Shown piece after piece: positions 6,155-8,235 of a stretch of DNA of 8,235 bases (its first letter is position 1; every line of letters begins with the position of its first letter). The stretch covers positions 1 through 8,235 of the forward strand of contig JAZSCJ010000064.1 of the NCBI GenBank assembly GCA_045602885.1, read 5' to 3'. The stretch comes from JAJPXI01 sp045602885 (GTDB lineage: Bacteria > Bacillota > Clostridia > Oscillospirales > Oscillospiraceae). The position numbers and the translations under genes were made by a program. A model generated the notes under the pieces. It was given only the letters and a program-made list of their open reading frames with translations, was not told the origin of the DNA and did not search any database.

Positions 6155-7348
6155 TTAGTCAACACCACGTCCGTTATCAACAGTCGCCAAAAGGCTTCCA
6201 TAGTCCCGGATGCAAACTACGATATCCGGCCGGTACTCGGCAATAAACTCGCCCAGCGTCTTTTCCCGATAATGGCGCATATCCAGAGAATACATCGTGT
6301 CAAACCCGGTGTAGAGCATACACTCTACGGCGTTGGTAAAGCTGTCGCCGTAAACCAGAATATCAGGCAGTTCACTTCGACCGGTGTCGATCTGCGTAAA
6401 GGCAATGTCACCGCCCATGTAAACGCTGTACAGCACCTCTTCCCCGGGGTCGCTCGGCAAAACGTAGGTGACCGGCATACTCTCCACGCCATTGTCCATG
6501 CGTGTAAAGGCAACCGGCTCATTGGGCCACAAAACACTTAGCTTTTCCTCACAGGGCCACAAGCCGAGCAACTTTCTCTGGCGCGAGCCAAGATACGGGT
6601 TGGGAAGCTCCTGCAGGGTGTACTCGCCCTCCTCAAGAACGTCCAACTCCAGCCCCGTGTCCTGATTGATCTGCCGCATGATATCACGATAGGTCAAATA
6701 AGCGCCCCGGATGCTGTAATGGTGGTCGATCTTTGAGGTCAGTTCCTCTGCCCAACCGTATTGGGCAAATGTCAGTCCGGTATCGATAAAATTGACCTGC
6801 GCCTCGGACAGGCTTTTTGCAAGTGCCGCAGTGCTTTCCTCAAAGTATTGCGCACGGTTGTCGATATACTCCGGGTACTGATCGACATAAAAGGCATCTT
6901 GGCAGGGAACGGCCACATAGTAATACGTGGCGCCATAGCTCTGCGTCAGATCCTTCAAACTCACCAGATTCTCCGTCAGCACCTCCACATCCTCGGGTAT
7001 CGTGGAGGTATCCATCCGCCACTGCTCCAGCTTGGGCAGAAGACAATCGTCGGTCACCACAATATCGTTAACCACCGGCTGGCGCAGAATGTCCATTTTG
7101 AGCTTGGTATCCAGCTTCAGCAAGGTGTTGCGCAGAGCGGCATGATCGGAAAGATACTGTTCCATTTCCGTCCCCCACCGGCCGGAGCACAGCGCTTCTT
7201 TGGTCACTTCCGGCGCAGCGGCAAGGTTGCGGTTTTCATAGTAAGAATATGTCGTTTTCTCACGCAGCACCGACATAACCATCATGCCGCACAAAAACAG
7301 GAGAAAGCACGCAGTGACAAACAGGGATGATTTCTTTTTTCTGTTCAC
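6155..7348 (-). CDS. DHHW-family / AlgJ-like SGNH protein, predicted glycan O-acetylation partner of the MBOAT
   Basis: A 397-residue protein with a basic start (MNRKKK) and one membrane segment (about 8 to 27), so the rest faces outside. ENRNLAAAP (38 to 46) is a familiar opening of DHHW-family proteins. The name-giving motif appears as DHHY at 208 to 211, and a GDSF block lies at 334 to 337. In AlgX and AlgJ of alginate producers a DxH motif and a serine form the catalytic triad for O-acetyl transfer; here the counterparts would be Asp208, His210 and Ser336. The motif being DHHY instead of DHHW is a minor variant. The gene follows the MBOAT gene by 17 bases, the usual pairing for an acyl exporter and its extracellular transferase. 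The start is GTG at 7348 with AGGAGG 10 bases upstream; a longer frame to 7480 overlaps the MBOAT gene and is rejected. The target glycan is unknown. Confidence 0.85.
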   Translation of the reverse strand: MNRKKKSSLFVTACFLLFLCGMMVMSVLREKTTYSYYENRNLAAAPEVTKEALCSGRWGTEMEQYLSDHAALRNTLLKLDTKLKMDILRQPVVNDIVVTDDCLLPKLEQWRMDTSTIPEDVEVLTENLVSLKDLTQSYGATYYYVAVPCQDAFYVDQYPEYIDNRAQYFEESTAALAKSLSEAQVNFIDTGLTFAQYGWAEELTSKIDHHYSIRGAYLTYRDIMRQINQDTGLELDVLEEGEYTLQELPNPYLGSRQRKLLGLWPCEEKLSVLWPNEPVAFTRMDNGVESMPVTYVLPSDPGEEVLYSVYMGGDIAFTQIDTGRSELPDILVYGDSFTNAVECMLYTGFDTMYSLDMRHYREKTLGEFIAEYRPDIVVCIRDYGSLLATVDNGRGVD

Positions 7349-7358
7349 AAACGTCCTG

Positions 7359-7364
7359 CCTCCT
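7359..7364 (-). promoter_or_regulatory. Ribosome binding site of the DHHW protein next to the MBOAT stop
   Basis: AGGAGG on the minus strand begins directly after the MBOAT TGA (7368..7366) and lies 10 bases before the GTG at 7348. It fixes the GTG start and suggests translational coupling of the two genes. Confidence 0.75.
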
Positions 7365-7365
7365 C

Positions 7366-8235
7366 TCAAAACTGAAAGTAGATAAACGGATTGAAGCTGC
7401 CCGTCACCAGCTTCATATAGGAGATGGCAAGCACCCCCAGCGCAAGCAGCTTGGGCCCCCAATCCAAAATCACCGCACACAGCTTGGACTCAGTGCGGCG
7501 CAGGACACGCTCGATGCCGGTTTTCAGCGGCAGCGCACCGATGCAGCACAGCAGCAAATAGGGCGCATACTGAACGAGATAAAACACCGCATCACTGCAA
7601 ACCAGAGCATGCCCGCCCCAAGAGAACATAGCGCCGATGTAGGCAACGGCATCGGAAAGGGTCGCGCTGCGGAAGAACACCCAGCTGAGCACCACCGCCA
7701 GCATGGTCAAGCCCCACCCCAGCAGCTTGGGCAGCTTGTCCAGCCATTTGCCCCAAAGGTACTTCTCCCCCAGCAAGAGCAGGCCAAACCATGCGCCCCA
7801 CACAAGGAAGGTCCAGGCCGCACCGTGCCACATACCGGTGAGCAGCCACACGATGGCGATGTTACGGATATGCTTTGCGCGTGCGCAGCGGTTGCCGCCA
7901 AGGGGAATGTACAGGTAATCACGGAACCATGTTCCCAGACTCATGTGCCAGCGGCGCCAGAACTCGGTAACGGATTTGGAAATATAGGGATAGTTGAAGT
8001 TTTCAAGGAACTCAAAGCCCAGCATGCGTCCAAGGCCAATGGCCATATCGCTGTAGGCAGAGAAGTCGAAATACAGCTGCAAAGAGAATGCCGCAATGCC
8101 CATCCATGCGCCGAGAACAGTCATTTCAGCGGGAAGCTGAGAATTGGATATATCCCACAGCATACCGATATTGTTGGCTATAAGTACCTTCTTGGCGAGA
8201 CCTACACAGAAACGGCGAACGCCGGAGGCAAACTG
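7366..8235 (-). CDS. MBOAT-family O-acyltransferase (AlgI/DltB-like), C-terminal 289 residues, cut by window edge
   Basis: MBOAT proteins are polytopic membrane enzymes that pass acyl groups, usually acetyl, from the cytoplasm towards an extracellular glycan. The visible part starts in QFASGVRRFCVGLAKKVLIA, a standard AlgI-like segment. It continues with LYFDFSAYSDMAIG (about 54 to 67 of the fragment), FWRRWHMSLGTWFRDYLYIP (93 to 112) and WLLTGMWHGAAW (131 to 142). The His in GMWHGA (137) is the invariant catalytic histidine of the family and His97 in RRWH is the other conserved one. Several hydrophobic segments follow up to the C-terminus (NPFIYFQF). The frame is open to the window edge, so about 170 to 200 N-terminal residues are probably missing. 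It leads the DHHW gene by 17 bases, which argues for an O-acetylation system instead of a D-alanylation (Dlt) operon. Confidence 0.93.
   Translation of the reverse strand, partial: QFASGVRRFCVGLAKKVLIANNIGMLWDISNSQLPAEMTVLGAWMGIAAFSLQLYFDFSAYSDMAIGLGRMLGFEFLENFNYPYISKSVTEFWRRWHMSLGTWFRDYLYIPLGGNRCARAKHIRNIAIVWLLTGMWHGAAWTFLVWGAWFGLLLLGEKYLWGKWLDKLPKLLGWGLTMLAVVLSWVFFRSATLSDAVAYIGAMFSWGGHALVCSDAVFYLVQYAPYLLLCCIGALPLKTGIERVLRRTESKLCAVILDWGPKLLALGVLAISYMKLVTGSFNPFIYFQF

Noticed and set aside
5184..6158. Plus-strand open frame of 324 codons
   Set aside because: Codon-register antisense of the SLH and NAGPA gene, with no domain and no convincing ribosome binding site role.
7349..7480. N-terminal extension of the DHHW protein to 7480
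   Set aside because: It overlaps the MBOAT C-terminus in another frame, while a GTG at 7348 has a strong AGGAGG and starts right before the membrane anchor.
7366..8235. DltB of a D-alanylation operon
   Set aside because: The neighbour is a DHHW/AlgJ-like protein and not DltD or DltC, and the sequence reads as the AlgI-like branch of the family.

Overview
The window reads as moderately GC-rich DNA from an anaerobic Clostridia-type Firmicute, probably a gut Oscillospiraceae-like organism (Flavonifractor or Intestinimonas type). That placement is inference. It rests on strong AGGAGG ribosome binding sites, several GTG starts, an SLH-domain surface protein with a Gram-positive style signal peptide, and an oxygen-independent molybdenum enzyme. 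All six genes lie on the minus strand, so the transcription order runs from high to low coordinates.

Right part (8235 to 4428): a cell-surface glycan module. It holds an MBOAT O-acyltransferase (AlgI-like, cut by the window edge), a membrane-anchored DHHW/AlgJ-like SGNH protein, and a secreted protein with three SLH repeats followed by a phosphodiester glycosidase (NAGPA-type) domain. Short spacings of 17 and 47 bases suggest one operon. The first two would move acyl groups across the membrane onto an extracellular glycan. The third is held at the cell wall and would hydrolyse a sugar phosphodiester.

Middle (4427 to 4075): a 353-base intergenic region, AT-rich on its TH-proximal side. It carries a well-formed promoter for the next operon, with a dyad centred in the spacer and an inverted repeat further upstream.

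Left part (4074 to 1): a second operon. It encodes the large (Mo-bisMGD) and small (three [4Fe-4S] clusters plus a C-terminal beta-barrel) subunits of a pyrogallol-phloroglucinol transhydroxylase-type enzyme, then a strong 13-bp hairpin, then the first 192 residues of a thiolase that runs off the window. The residues known to be essential in the Pelobacter acidigallici enzyme (His144, Asp174, Ser175, Tyr404) all have counterparts here. The likely job is anaerobic breakdown of plant trihydroxybenzenes (gallate to pyrogallol to phloroglucinol), with the thiolase handling acetoacetyl-CoA at the end of the pathway. The reductase, cyclohydrolase and related genes that would prove this are not in the window and would have to lie beyond base 1 or elsewhere.

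A very long open frame on the plus strand (247 to 4149) is an antisense shadow and not a gene. I see no RNA genes, mobile elements or CRISPR arrays.
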